This document shows, piece after piece, positions 23,852-33,296 of a stretch of DNA of 35,255 nt. The DNA comes from Pedosphaera sp. (GTDB lineage: Bacteria; Verrucomicrobiota; Verrucomicrobiia; Limisphaerales; Pedosphaeraceae). Position numbers and translations under genes: made by a program. The notes beneath the pieces are model-generated. The model was not told the DNA's origin. It searched no databases and saw only the letters and a list, made by a program, of their open reading frames with translations. Where the stretch lies: positions 1 through 35,255 of the forward strand of contig JAQGPA010000036.1 of the NCBI GenBank assembly GCA_028293325.1, given 5' to 3'. Position 1 is the first letter of the stretch, and every line of letters begins with the position of its first letter.

Positions 23852-24849
23852 GGCTGCTTTGCCTTGTTCGCTCGCGCTCGGGTTTCCTCCTCGCGCCGCG
23901 CCACAATGATCGAGACCAAAATCGCCGCCGCAATAATGCTCATCACCACCGCCAGCGAAGTGCTGTCCGGGATGTCCAACTGGAACCAGCGCGGGGCATG
24001 CTCATGCGGGTCAATCAACATTTTTACTCCAATAAAAACCAACACCACGGAAAGTCCGACTTTCAAATATCGAAACAGCCCGATGGCGCCGGCCAGCACA
24101 AAGTAAAGCGAACGCAGGCCAAGGATCGCAAACACATTCGAGGTAAAAACGATGAACGGCTTGCGCGTGACACCGAAAATTGCAGGGATGGAATCAACCG
24201 CAAAAATCAAATCCGTGGTTTCCACCATCAGCAGCACCAGAAACAACGGCGTCAACATCCTGCGCCCCAAGGCTGCCCCGCCCGCTCGGGTCAGAAATCT
24301 CTGGCCATCAAAGTCAGTTGAAATTGGAAACAGCCTTTTGGCAGTGCGCACAATGATGTTCTTGTCCGGATCCACATCCCCATCTTTGGCAAAAAGCATT
24401 TTAATTCCCGTCAGTACCAGGAACCCGCCAAAAAAGTATAACAACCAGTCAAACCGCGTAATCAGTGCCACCCCCAGCCAAATCATTATCCCGCGCATCA
24501 GCAACGCCCCGAGAATGCCCCAAAAAAGCACCCGATGCTGATATTCCGACGGCACGCGGAAGTAGGTGAAAATCAGCGCAATCACGAAGACGTTGTCCAT
24601 CGAAAGCGAAACCTCGATGAAATAGCCGGTGAAAAACTCCAGCGCCTCCTTCTTGCCACGCAACGGAACCAGGAGGGCCGCAAACAGCAGCGAAAGGGTG
24701 ACCCAGATGAGCGTCCACATCAACGCTTCCTTGAATTTGACGACGTGCGCCTCCCGATGGAACACGCCTAAATCCAGCGCCAGAAAAACAAGGACGCACA
24801 GAATAAAACCTACCCAGTGCCATGGGGTGATTTCAACCAGCGCCAGCAT
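23848..24849 (-). CDS. TerC/Alx-family membrane protein, likely Mn exporter
   Basis: This 333-aa integral membrane protein has about nine hydrophobic segments and the TerC signature: SLSMDNVFVIALIF near residue 75, and later ETTDLIFAVDSIPAIFGVT. It has the Alx-type length and the acidic cytoplasmic loop (AKDGDVDPDKN). TerC/Alx proteins are linked to Mn(II) export, and in Bacillus subtilis members are reported to metalate secreted enzymes at the Sec machinery. Here the gene sits between secDF (nine bases upstream) and recJ (four-base overlap), which fits such a role. I leave the symbol blank because terC and alx labels are used loosely. Confidence 0.93.
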   Translation of the reverse strand: MLALVEITPWHWVGFILCVLVFLALDLGVFHREAHVVKFKEALMWTLIWVTLSLLFAALLVPLRGKKEALEFFTGYFIEVSLSMDNVFVIALIFTYFRVPSEYQHRVLFWGILGALLMRGIMIWLGVALITRFDWLLYFFGGFLVLTGIKMLFAKDGDVDPDKNIIVRTAKRLFPISTDFDGQRFLTRAGGAALGRRMLTPLFLVLLMVETTDLIFAVDSIPAIFGVTRKPFIVFTSNVFAILGLRSLYFVLAGAIGLFRYLKVGLSVVLVFIGVKMLIDPHEHAPRWFQLDIPDSTSLAVVMSIIAAAILVSIIVARREEETRARANKAKQP

Positions 24850-24858
24850 GGGAGTGGT

Positions 24859-27378
24859 TTAGGACCGCGACGCCGCCGTGTTTTCCATCACCACCTGGGT
24901 GCTGGTCTTGGGCCGCGCCCCTTTATGCCACCAGAGAACAAGCGCGCTGGCGATGTAGATACTGGAATAAGTGCCAGTGATGATTCCCACCAGGAAGGTG
25001 AACGCAAAATCATTGATTGCGCCGCCGCCAAAAAGGTAGAGCGACATCGTGGCAATAAAAACGGTCCCCGAAGTGATAATCGTTCGGCTGAGCGTCTGGT
25101 TGAGCGCCTGGTTGATGAGGTCCTTAAAGCTCCCTCGCACACCCAGTTTCAAATCTTCGCGAATACGATCGAAGATCACGATGGTATCGTTGATGGAGAA
25201 GCCAATGATGGTCAGCACGGCTGCAACCATCGTGGCGTTGAATTGACGCCCATGCACCTCGAACAAACCGGTCAGGCAATACACGCCAATTGTCATCAAC
25301 ACGTCGTGCAGTACGGCCACCACTGCGCCAACCGCAAATGAAAACTCGTAGCGGAACGCCACGTAAACCAGAATGCCGACTAGCGAAAGCAGGCTCGCAA
25401 CCACGGCCGCGTACTGAATTTCTGCGCCGATGGTCGGTCCGACTTTGTCCAGGGCAATCCGTTTAAACTTGGCATCAGGAAAATCCTTTTCTAGCGTGCT
25501 CTGCACCTGTTCCGCAGTGCCGAAAGCCGAGGTAACTCGCAACTGTTCATTGCCGCTGCTTTCCTTTTGATATTGGATCAACGGATCAATTACCTTCGCA
25601 TCCTTCGTTAATGCTGCACGCAACTTCTGGCTGTCAACCTTTTGGCTAAACTGCATTGTCAGGTTGTCACCGCCGACGAAATCCACGCCAAACATGTTGT
25701 TGCCACGAACAAAAATCCCATAGCCGAGACCAATTAGAATAATGGTCCAGGAAAGGATGAATGCCGGCTTGGCCAGCTTCATGAAATCCAGCTTCGTTGA
25801 CCGGATAAAATGCAACATTGGCAGCGACTTGAGCCAGTTCTTGGCCAGGAGAAAATCAAAAATCAATCGCGTCACCACCAGCGCGGTGAACAAACTCGCC
25901 GCCACACCGATCGTGAGCGTAACACCGAAGCCCTTGATCGGCCCTGTGCCCATGAAAATTAGAATGATGGATGAAATCAGCGTCGTGACGTGCGAGTCAA
26001 AGATGGTACCGAACGCCCGGTCATAACCCGCCGCCAAAGCGCCCCGCAACGATTTGCCTTTCGCCGACTCTTCTCGGATACGCTCGAAAATCAGCACGTT
26101 TGCATCCACCGCCATGCCGATGGTCAGCACAATACCGGCGATACCCGGCAACGTAAGCGTCGTGCCCACCGAGCACATGACCCCCAGCAAAATGATGATG
26201 TTGGTGATCAACGCCACATTGGCCACCACACCCGCGAACAGGTAATAGATGGCCATGAACGCCGCCACCGCAATCGTTCCGTAAATAGCCGAGTAAAACC
26301 CGCTCTTGACCGTATCTTTACCCAACGTGGGATCCACACTGCTTTGCGAAAGAGGGATGAGTGGGGCCTGCAGTGGATTCTCCAATGCGCTCGCCAGGTT
26401 AAATGCCTCCTTGTCGGTAAACGACCCTGTAATCTGCCCGCGTCCTCCCGTGATCGGAGTATTGATCCGCGGGGCCGATTGCAGTTCGCCATCCAGCACG
26501 ATCGCCAGGGACTGACCCACATTGTCCGTCGTTAGTTGCCCAAAGATATCCGCGCCTTCGGAATTTAACGTAAAATCAATTTCCGGCTCTCCCAGCGGGC
26601 TGCGACCCACGCCTGCGCTCTTGATGTATTTGCCGGTCATCTCCGGTTTCCGTTTCACCAGATACGAGTTTACCCGGGTCGTGCCATCGGCCGCCGTTTC
26701 CTTCTTTCTCAACACCTCGTATCCCGGCTCGGTCAAACCCTGCGCGATTAAATTGGCGCTGTCCGGATGAACCATGCGGAATTCAAGGAAGGCTGCTTTC
26801 TGGATTTGTTCTGTCGCACTTTCCTTGTCCGCTTCTGAAAGACCAGGCAATTGAATCAGGATGCGATTATTCCCTGCCGGTTGAATCACCGGTTCCGCCA
26901 CGCCAAATCGGTCCACTCGCTTGCGCAATACTTCCACCGCTTGCGAAAGCGCCAGATCCTTGTTTGCCAACGCCACGCCGTTGGTGTCCAGCTTGCTGGT
27001 ATCCATGCCCACCAGAAATGAGGTGCCCCCCTGCAAATCCAAACCCAGCTTGATCTTGCCCGCCGCCGCTCGCTGCATTTGATCCAGGACTGCGCGTGTG
27101 GGGTTCATTTCACCCTTGACGTCGTACTCCGGAAAATAACGGGTGATATCGTTCGTGCCCACCGCATCGACCAGATTGGCAAAGGAAGACCGGTCGGGTT
27201 TGTCCTTTTGGAGCTTATCCAGCCGCTCCACTATATTGGTATATGCCGCGTCGGTTCTAATGGCCTGTTTCTTGAACTCCTGGGCCATGTCCCCGCTCAT
27301 GGGCGGATACATCTCGTAAAACGACCAAAAGATGACCGCGAGAACAAAGACGAATTTCCAAAGATTATTTCGATTCAT
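24859..27378 (-). CDS. secDF: Fused protein-export membrane protein SecDF
   Basis: SecDF uses the proton motive force to help pull and release preproteins after SecYEG. The 839-aa protein is a natural SecD-SecF fusion. The SecD half has an N-terminal membrane helix, GLDLQGGTSFLVGMD (near 140), a large periplasmic domain, and GMAVDANVLIFERIREE (about 420), the conserved proton-path helix. The SecF half begins near 530 with a new membrane helix, then GVDFVGGDNLTMQF and GFSINDTIVIFDRIREDL. Twelve membrane helices are expected. It lies ten bases after yajC and nine before terC on the same strand, so all are likely co-transcribed. Confidence 0.97.
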   Translation of the reverse strand: MNRNNLWKFVFVLAVIFWSFYEMYPPMSGDMAQEFKKQAIRTDAAYTNIVERLDKLQKDKPDRSSFANLVDAVGTNDITRYFPEYDVKGEMNPTRAVLDQMQRAAAGKIKLGLDLQGGTSFLVGMDTSKLDTNGVALANKDLALSQAVEVLRKRVDRFGVAEPVIQPAGNNRILIQLPGLSEADKESATEQIQKAAFLEFRMVHPDSANLIAQGLTEPGYEVLRKKETAADGTTRVNSYLVKRKPEMTGKYIKSAGVGRSPLGEPEIDFTLNSEGADIFGQLTTDNVGQSLAIVLDGELQSAPRINTPITGGRGQITGSFTDKEAFNLASALENPLQAPLIPLSQSSVDPTLGKDTVKSGFYSAIYGTIAVAAFMAIYYLFAGVVANVALITNIIILLGVMCSVGTTLTLPGIAGIVLTIGMAVDANVLIFERIREESAKGKSLRGALAAGYDRAFGTIFDSHVTTLISSIILIFMGTGPIKGFGVTLTIGVAASLFTALVVTRLIFDFLLAKNWLKSLPMLHFIRSTKLDFMKLAKPAFILSWTIILIGLGYGIFVRGNNMFGVDFVGGDNLTMQFSQKVDSQKLRAALTKDAKVIDPLIQYQKESSGNEQLRVTSAFGTAEQVQSTLEKDFPDAKFKRIALDKVGPTIGAEIQYAAVVASLLSLVGILVYVAFRYEFSFAVGAVVAVLHDVLMTIGVYCLTGLFEVHGRQFNATMVAAVLTIIGFSINDTIVIFDRIREDLKLGVRGSFKDLINQALNQTLSRTIITSGTVFIATMSLYLFGGGAINDFAFTFLVGIITGTYSSIYIASALVLWWHKGARPKTSTQVVMENTAASRS

Positions 27379-27387
27379 GACGCTTGC

Positions 27388-27720
27388 TTAAGATTCACTG
27401 GATTCACCGCCAGACCGTTCGGTAATTTCCGAGACGGCTGATTTAAGGACTTCAAGTTTGGTTTCCGCCGAACGAAGGGCGACCGACTTATCCTTCACAC
27501 TCACCACGGTTCCTACTATGCCACTGCTGGTAATGACTTTGTCACCCGGGCGGAGTGTATTGAGCAAGGCGGCGTGCGCCTTGGCCTTTTTGGCCTGCGG
27601 CCGGATCATGATAAAGTAGAATACCACAATCATCAAGCCGATCGGCACAAACATCGCCCAACCCGGCTGTTGCTGCGTGGCAGCATCGCCCAAAATCGCC
27701 GTCCCAGTGTTCAAGTTCAT
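27388..27720 (-). CDS. yajC: Sec translocon accessory protein YajC
   Basis: YajC is a small single-span membrane protein that joins SecDF. It has an N-terminal hydrophobic segment (GWAMFVPIGLMIVVFYFIMI, about 20-39), then RPQAKKAKAH. A KOW-like soluble part follows: LRPGDKVITSSGIVGTVVSV. I prefer the internal ATG at 27720 (MNLNTG, 110 aa) over the extension to 27774, because the shorter form has the family's normal N-terminus. It opens the yajC-secDF-terC-recJ unit and is divergent from the hybrid kinase gene. Confidence 0.94.
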   Translation of the reverse strand: MNLNTGTAILGDAATQQQPGWAMFVPIGLMIVVFYFIMIRPQAKKAKAHAALLNTLRPGDKVITSSGIVGTVVSVKDKSVALRSAETKLEVLKSAVSEITERSGGESSES

Positions 27721-27767
27721 AGCTTCAAATATAAAGTGAGCCGTTAAATCTAAGGATGTGAACGCAT

Positions 27768-27797
27768 TTGGCAAGCGTTATAAGAGCACTTTATAAT
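27768..27797 (+). promoter_or_regulatory. Sigma-70-type promoter for the hybrid kinase
   Basis: TTGGCA (27768-27773) and a perfect TATAAT (27792-27797) are 18 bases apart. Transcription would start near 27804, leaving a leader of about 137 bases before the kinase ATG. The leader holds an 8-bp inverted repeat, AGGGGCAA (27816-27823) and TTGCCCCT (27857-27864), that could fold. Confidence 0.65.
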
Positions 27798-27940
27798 ACC
27801 CTCCCCATGGCCGCTAGGGGCAATTTCCCGCTTTTGCACCCTGCCCGACGCCAATTTTGCCCCTTTAAGACCATAAAAAGAATAGTTTTGCTTCGCCGCC
27901 CCCTGCCAGTTACCCTCGCCCCGTTGCCGTTATTCAAACC

Positions 27941-30250
27941 ATGAACCTCTTTTCCAGTGTGCGGGTTCGTTTGGTGGGGATTGTCTTTTTGGCCGTCGCC
28001 CCGGCCTTGGTGCTTCTGATTTATACGGATTCCTCCTGGGTCGGCTTTGCCATCGGGCTGCTGGCTTTGGGCGCCGCTTGGTTCGGCGGCGAGATGTTTA
28101 TCCTGCGCCAGGTCAAGGCTCTGCACTCTGCCGTTAAAAGTTTCGCCGCCGGCAACCTCGGCAGCCGCACCGGCTTGCTCAGCGAAACCACCGAACTCGG
28201 CGAACTCGCCCACGCCTTTGACCAAATGGCCGAATCCCTCGAACTTCAAATCCACGAACGCGAACACAGCGAACGCGCCCTCCTCAACCGCGCCCATCAG
28301 CAGACCGTCATTGCCGCCTTGGGTCAATTTGCCCTTGTCACCTCTGACCTCTCCGCCCTCCTCAATCAGGCCGTCATGCTCATCGCGCAAACGTTGGAGG
28401 TCGAGTATTGCAAGGTCATGGAACTCCAATCCGATCGTGAAATATTTCTCCTCCGCGCTGGGATCGGCTGGAAGGATGGCTGGGTCGGCAAAGCCGAAAT
28501 GGACGCCGGTCGCGAATCCCAGGTCGGCTTCACCCTGCTCTCCGGCGAACCGGTCGTGGTCGCCGATACGCGTCAGGAAACTCGTTTTAATATTCCCGAA
28601 CTGCTCCTGGAACACGGGGTCATCAGCAGTGTGACGATTGTTATCCAAGGCCATAATCGTCCCTTCGGTGTGCTCGGCGTGGATACCACCCGGCCTCGGG
28701 AATTCTCCGAGGAAGAAGTCCACTTTCTCCTCGCCGTCGCCACCATTCTGGCCATGGCCGTGGAACGCCAGCGCACCGAACCCGAGTTTCAAAAGCTCGC
28801 CGCCTTTGCCAAATTTAATCCCAACCCCGTCCTCGAATTTTCCAACGATGGCCAGCTTACCTTTTTCAATGACGCCGCCCAAAAAATGGCGAACCTGCTC
28901 GGCCAACAACATCCTGAAGCCGTCCTGCCGCCCGGCACTGTCGGCCTCGTTCAAACCTGTCTTGCCACCGGCCGAAACCGCCTCCACTTGGAGACTCGCA
29001 GCGGCAACCACATCCTCACCTGGTCCTTTTATCCCATTACCGCCAGCGCCGTGGTCCATTGCTACGTGGAAGACACCACCGAACGCAGCAGCCTCGAGGA
29101 ACAGTTGCGCCAGGCTCAAAAAATGGAATCCGTGGGCCAATTGGCCGCGGGCGTTGCGCATGACTTCAACAACATCCTCACCATCATCCAGGGACATTCC
29201 GGACTGTTGATGTCGCGCCCCAATCTTTCCCCGGCCATGACCACCTCCATCCAGGCCGTTTCCTTCGCGGCGGAACGCGCCGCCAGCCTTACCCGGCAAT
29301 TGCTTATGTTCAGCCGCAAGCAGGTCATGCAGCCCAAGCCGCTCGACCTTAAGGAAATCGTCACCAACATGAGCAAGATGCTCCAGCGGCTCCTCGGCGA
29401 AACCATCACCCTCACCTGCAAATCCACCCCCCAGCTTCCCACCATTCACGGCGATGGCGGCATGATGGAGCAAATCCTGATGAATCTCGCCGTCAACGCC
29501 CGCGATGCCATGGTCAAAGGCGGCGAACTCCTTATCCGCACCGATCCCATTCAGGTCAACGATGCCTATGTCAACCACCACGCGGACGCCCGTCCCGGCC
29601 TTTTCGTTTGTTTGCAGGTCACTGACACCGGCACCGGAATGGATGCCGCCACCATGAAGCGCATCTTCGAGCCATTCTTCACCACCAAGGAAGCCGGCAA
29701 AGGCACCGGCCTCGGTCTGGCCACGGTTTATGGCATCGTCAAACAACACTCCGGCTGGATCGCCCTTGAGAGCCAGCTCGGCAAAGGCACCACCTTCAAA
29801 ATTTTCCTGCCCGCCACTTCCAAACTGATGCCCGAATCCACCGAGGGCACCACCATCACCGTCAAGCCGGTGCGCGGCGGACACGAAACCATCCTCGTCG
29901 TCGAGGACGAACCCGTTCTCCGCGACCTCGCCCAACTCATCCTCCAGGATTGCGGTTACCGCGTCCTGGACGCCGGCTCCGGTGTCGAAGCCCTCACCGT
30001 CTGGCAACGTCATCAAAGCGCCATTGACCTGCTCCTCACCGACATGATCATGCCCGATGGTCTCTCCGGCAAAGACCTCGCCGAGTCGCTCGTCAGCAAC
30101 AAGCCCACCCTCAAGGTCATTTTCACCAGCGGCTACAATGTTGAAGATATTCGTGCCGACCTCGCCAACAAGAATGGCACCCGCTTCCTCCAAAAACCTT
30201 ACAGCCGTTCCACCCTCGCCCAAGCCGTCAGAGAATGCCTCGACTCCTGA
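27941..30250 (+). CDS. Hybrid sensor histidine kinase (HAMP-GAF-PAS-HisKA-HATPase-REC)
   Basis: This 769-aa kinase has two N-terminal membrane helices (about 8-27 and 32-50) with almost no periplasmic loop, so signals are probably sensed in the cytosol. A HAMP-like linker (52-105) is followed by a GAF domain (about 120-265), a PAS-like domain (about 275-375), the phospho-acceptor helix VAHDFNNIL with His407, and an ATPase domain. The ATPase N-box is [10 protein letters not shown], with DTGTGM and GTGLGLATV boxes. A C-terminal receiver domain (about 647-769) has the phospho-acceptor Asp701 in [10 protein letters not shown]. The full phosphorelay would need a separate Hpt protein, which is not in the window. 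No response regulator is adjacent. It has its own promoter. Confidence 0.94.
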   Translation: MNLFSSVRVRLVGIVFLAVAPALVLLIYTDSSWVGFAIGLLALGAAWFGGEMFILRQVKALHSAVKSFAAGNLGSRTGLLSETTELGELAHAFDQMAESLELQIHEREHSERALLNRAHQQTVIAALGQFALVTSDLSALLNQAVMLIAQTLEVEYCKVMELQSDREIFLLRAGIGWKDGWVGKAEMDAGRESQVGFTLLSGEPVVVADTRQETRFNIPELLLEHGVISSVTIVIQGHNRPFGVLGVDTTRPREFSEEEVHFLLAVATILAMAVERQRTEPEFQKLAAFAKFNPNPVLEFSNDGQLTFFNDAAQKMANLLGQQHPEAVLPPGTVGLVQTCLATGRNRLHLETRSGNHILTWSFYPITASAVVHCYVEDTTERSSLEEQLRQAQKMESVGQLAAGVAHDFNNILTIIQGHSGLLMSRPNLSPAMTTSIQAVSFAAERAASLTRQLLMFSRKQVMQPKPLDLKEIVTNMSKMLQRLLGETITLTCKSTPQLPTIHGDGGMMEQILMNLAVNARDAMVKGGELLIRTDPIQVNDAYVNHHADARPGLFVCLQVTDTGTGMDAATMKRIFEPFFTTKEAGKGTGLGLATVYGIVKQHSGWIALESQLGKGTTFKIFLPATSKLMPESTEGTTITVKPVRGGHETILVVEDEPVLRDLAQLILQDCGYRVLDAGSGVEALTVWQRHQSAIDLLLTDMIMPDGLSGKDLAESLVSNKPTLKVIFTSGYNVEDIRADLANKNGTRFLQKPYSRSTLAQAVRECLDS

Positions 30251-30284
30251 GCCTTTTCCCTTCTCTTCTCGCTCGTGAGTTCGC

Positions 30285-30854
30285 TCAACGTTGCTCCAAA
30301 GCCACCCGCTTTTCCATCTGCAACGAACCCAGAAAACCCCTGAAAATAATCTGTTCTGCCGCAAACTTCGGGCTTGCAGCAGCTAATGAGAGTTCAACCT
30401 GTGCGCCTTGAACCGTTATAAAAGCTGTCCGCGTCGTCAACTTCGATTGATACGCTGTGGCGCGTTCCACATCGAAATAATATCCGCTCCCAATGCCGGA
30501 ATAACATACCATCGGCTGGGGAATCTCACTCCCGGGATACTGGTCCTGCACCTGTTTTTGCAGTTGCTCCATTGTTGGTTCCCGCTCCACCGCATCGCGC
30601 GCATTGATTTTGATCGTGATCAGGCATCGACTATCCTTGAAACTGATCCTGACGACCCCTTTCTCATCCATTTGTGCGATCGAATCCTGCGGCGCGATGA
30701 AAACCAGCTCATTAACCTCGCCTTGAATGGCATAGGCATTCACCTTCCCCCGCTCCGGTATCATTACAAAGGTTTTTATCAGTTGCGGCCTCGCTCCAGC
30801 GGGTAACACCAACGAGAGTATCAAAAAGCTGAGCGGTAGAATTCTTGCGATCAC
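30285..30854 (-). CDS. Secreted protein of unknown function, end of pseudopilin operon
   Basis: This 189-aa protein has a GTG start at 30854 and a Sec-type signal peptide (hydrophobic SFLILSLVLPAGA, cut near residue 21). The mature part is mixed alpha/beta. Strands such as KTFVMIP, VRISF and LITIKIN alternate with a Glu/Gln-rich helix (EPTMEQLQKQVQDQY), and a segment SGIGSGYYFDV follows. I do not recognise a family. It lies 22 bases after the PilX-like gene on the same strand, so it is probably co-expressed with the pseudopilins and may act with them in the periplasm. Convergent with the kinase gene. Confidence 0.7.
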   Translation of the reverse strand: MIARILPLSFLILSLVLPAGARPQLIKTFVMIPERGKVNAYAIQGEVNELVFIAPQDSIAQMDEKGVVRISFKDSRCLITIKINARDAVEREPTMEQLQKQVQDQYPGSEIPQPMVCYSGIGSGYYFDVERATAYQSKLTTRTAFITVQGAQVELSLAAASPKFAAEQIIFRGFLGSLQMEKRVALEQR

Positions 30855-30876
30855 AATAAAATAATAATCAAACCAT

Positions 30877-32652
30877 TTAGGGAATTCCCGCCGTCTGCAT
30901 CGACCAATTCATCCGTTCGAGAAAAAGAATTTGCGGTGTTCCCGGCGGCAGCTTCGTGTTATCATAAAAATTCTTGTCAAAAGCCCAGTTCCGTTTGGGC
31001 GGAGAATACACATCGCCGCCGCCCCAGGGAGCTTTCGCCGTCCGGCTGTCGAACATCACCACCATTGAGCCGTTATACCAAAACTTGCTGCTGCTCCAAT
31101 CTTCCAGGAACCGGGGAAAGTTTTCCACCCCGCCGCTATAGCTGCCGCCGCCCGTCGGCACAATGCCGCCGAGAAACGCCGCGTTCACTGTGGTGTCACT
31201 CGCGTTGCGCGTGCCCGTGGTCAACTTATTCCCGCTGTTTGCATCGCTCCAACCCGTGGAGAGTATGGTAATCGCATCCCCGATTATCGCTGCCGGGAGT
31301 GTGTTCGCCGTGTCGTTCACCCCGGCTGAAGTATGCACGCCATCGGCTGTCGTATTGTAATTTCCCTGCACATAAATCGGGTCCGGGGTCGTAATGGTCA
31401 GGCCTCCGTTGGGCAACTGAGCGCCATTTACCAACTTTATCCCCGGTTCCACCGGTGTTGTGCTCGATCCGTTCTTCCGCACTGGCGACCGCATGTCGTC
31501 CACATAGACGATATTCGGGGTCGATTTGCCAACCAGTTTTGCGGTAAGTGGATTTGTTGACGACTGTGCCCAAGTTCTAAATTTGCCCACGTCAATCTGT
31601 GTGGCTTGCACGGTGATATTCTCCCGCTTGTTCACAAACGTGACGTTCGTATCCATGAAGTTCTTCCACTGCGTCTGTGGAACCGCCGTGGCTTGATTAT
31701 CCGCCTGCACGCCACTCGTGACCGTAACCTTGTTGTCGGTGACAGTAATAATCACATCCGCTTTGTTATAAAACCGGTTCGTCCCCATCGCGGAAGCGGG
31801 GTCCTCTCCGCTTGGCGGTATCTTCAGCACTTCAAAAACATTGTCCGGCGTGTTGTTGGTGCCGATGGGCAGGTTTAATGTGCTGGTCCCGCTGTCATCC
31901 TGACCCTTAAACGTCAGATTCGGCGAATTGGTGATTCCGCGATTCCCCAGCGGATCGCCCGGCTTGAATGTCGCATAATTGGTTCCCGAAGCCGTGACAT
32001 CGTTTGAGAAAACCAGCGAAGTTGTTGGCAACGTGAATATGTCGCCATTGGAATGCACCCTGCCCGTGATCACCATCGCCGGGCTTGGATTTATTTCCAA
32101 ATCCAGTGTGTAAAAAATCGCGAACTGAAAAAGCGGGATCGACTCCACCGCCACATCCTGCCGAATACCCGCTACAATGTTGCCGTAACGGCTCGGCGTA
32201 TATGTTGCATCTGAACTAATTCGATAGATGGCACGATTCCCACTGAGCCCTTTATACTGTCCGTCCAAAATGGCGTACGCCGACGGCGAAATCCGGCTCA
32301 CGTAGGTGGAGGCCGACCCATCCTGTGGATTTCTAAAGGCATAATTGCCCCAATACGCATTGTCCCCCGCCGTGGGCACATTCGTGCGATAACTCGCCAG
32401 ATTCTTAAAAGTGGCTGCCTCCCCGCCTCTCAGGTAATCGCGTGAGATGCGCACCAAAACTTTTTCCGTCGCCGCTTCAGCGGCCGCGGAGCTGGTGTAA
32501 TATTCATTGTTGCGGTCCGTCAACCGGGAACTCTCCGCCGTCCAGTTGAGCACTCCCGCCAGGATTAACAGAATCAATCCCAGAAACACCATGACCAACA
32601 GCAACGCATATCCACCCCGGTCCGTGCGGCATTTTGCATGACTTGTCTTCAT
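30877..32652 (-). CDS. PilX-like minor pseudopilin, large
   Basis: This protein of about 591 aa starts with a short basic leader and a hydrophobic helix, GGYALLLVMVFLGLILLIL, typical of PilX/GspK-type minor pilins, which lack the Glu at +5. Then comes SSAAAEAATEKVLVRI, the usual pilin-helix continuation. Most of the chain is a large Asn/Thr/Ser-rich beta domain (about 150-591), with motifs such as VHSNGDIFTLP and YVQGNYNTTADG that suggest repeated strands. I choose the ATG at 32652 rather than the TTG two codons earlier. It follows the PilW-like gene by two bases. The role is probably priming or capping of a type II secretion or type IV pilus filament. Confidence 0.78.
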   Translation of the reverse strand: MKTSHAKCRTDRGGYALLLVMVFLGLILLILAGVLNWTAESSRLTDRNNEYYTSSAAAEAATEKVLVRISRDYLRGGEAATFKNLASYRTNVPTAGDNAYWGNYAFRNPQDGSASTYVSRISPSAYAILDGQYKGLSGNRAIYRISSDATYTPSRYGNIVAGIRQDVAVESIPLFQFAIFYTLDLEINPSPAMVITGRVHSNGDIFTLPTTSLVFSNDVTASGTNYATFKPGDPLGNRGITNSPNLTFKGQDDSGTSTLNLPIGTNNTPDNVFEVLKIPPSGEDPASAMGTNRFYNKADVIITVTDNKVTVTSGVQADNQATAVPQTQWKNFMDTNVTFVNKRENITVQATQIDVGKFRTWAQSSTNPLTAKLVGKSTPNIVYVDDMRSPVRKNGSSTTPVEPGIKLVNGAQLPNGGLTITTPDPIYVQGNYNTTADGVHTSAGVNDTANTLPAAIIGDAITILSTGWSDANSGNKLTTGTRNASDTTVNAAFLGGIVPTGGGSYSGGVENFPRFLEDWSSSKFWYNGSMVVMFDSRTAKAPWGGGDVYSPPKRNWAFDKNFYDNTKLPPGTPQILFLERMNWSMQTAGIP

Positions 32653-32654
32653 AA

Positions 32655-33296
32655 TCAATACAGCGTTCGACGGGTAATCCGTGTGTGCAACTGATAGAAA
32701 TCATAATAATTTCCCGGACCAATTTTTACAATCGGGTACTCAATTTGATAAAACTGCAGTGTCACGCCAATAACCCGGTTATTGAAATTGTTGCTGAGCG
32801 TGTTGCCATAGGAATCTTCCGACGAAAAAATCGGCACTATATTGGTTATACCCCCCAGCATGACCGGATTGGCATTGATGCCGTCGGTTGAACGCAACAG
32901 CTTCGTATAATTCGCGCTCGCTGCATTGGTTTCGTAAAAATATCGGATCCAAATGCTGGTGTTGTTCGTGGGATAAATCTGAATCGCATTGCCTAGCTGC
33001 AGCGCATTCGTGCCCGCCTCGTTAAAATTGGTTAATGTCCCATCCCCAACCTTGATCCGGTTTGCCGATCGGATTTCATCCGTGAGTTGAATGACCGCTT
33101 TCCGCGCATCATCCGTTGCCCCCAGCTTGACCCTGGTAATTTGATGCAGATTCAAACCGAAGAGATAGCCGTACAAAATTCCACCCATCAGCAGCATGAA
33201 CACCGCAAACGTGATGATCGTCTCCGCCAGGGTAAACGCGCCTTCGCATTGTCCGCTGCCATCACACCTGCTGTTCGTGGGCGACAGAAGTTTCAT
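32655..33296 (-). CDS. PilW/GspJ-like minor pseudopilin
   Basis: Translated from the ATG at 33296, this 213-aa protein has an N-terminal leader of about 18 residues and the prepilin site EGAFTLAETIITF. If cleaved before Phe, the Glu falls at the required +5, and the residue at -1 is Ala rather than the usual Gly. A hydrophobic helix and a beta-rich globular part follow (DEIRSANRIKV, IWIRYFYETN, VTLQFYQIEYP). The ATG overlaps the stop of the PilV-like gene (ATGA), so the two are coupled. The longer frame back to 33521 lies inside that gene and is discarded. Confidence 0.85.
   Translation of the reverse strand: MKLLSPTNSRCDGSGQCEGAFTLAETIITFAVFMLLMGGILYGYLFGLNLHQITRVKLGATDDARKAVIQLTDEIRSANRIKVGDGTLTNFNEAGTNALQLGNAIQIYPTNNTSIWIRYFYETNAASANYTKLLRSTDGINANPVMLGGITNIVPIFSSEDSYGNTLSNNFNNRVIGVTLQFYQIEYPIVKIGPGNYYDFYQLHTRITRRTLY

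Noticed and set aside
27791-30364. 857-aa minus-strand frame opposite the hybrid kinase
   Set aside because: Antisense shadow; the kinase has complete domains and its own promoter, while this frame shows only Gly/Glu-rich low complexity.
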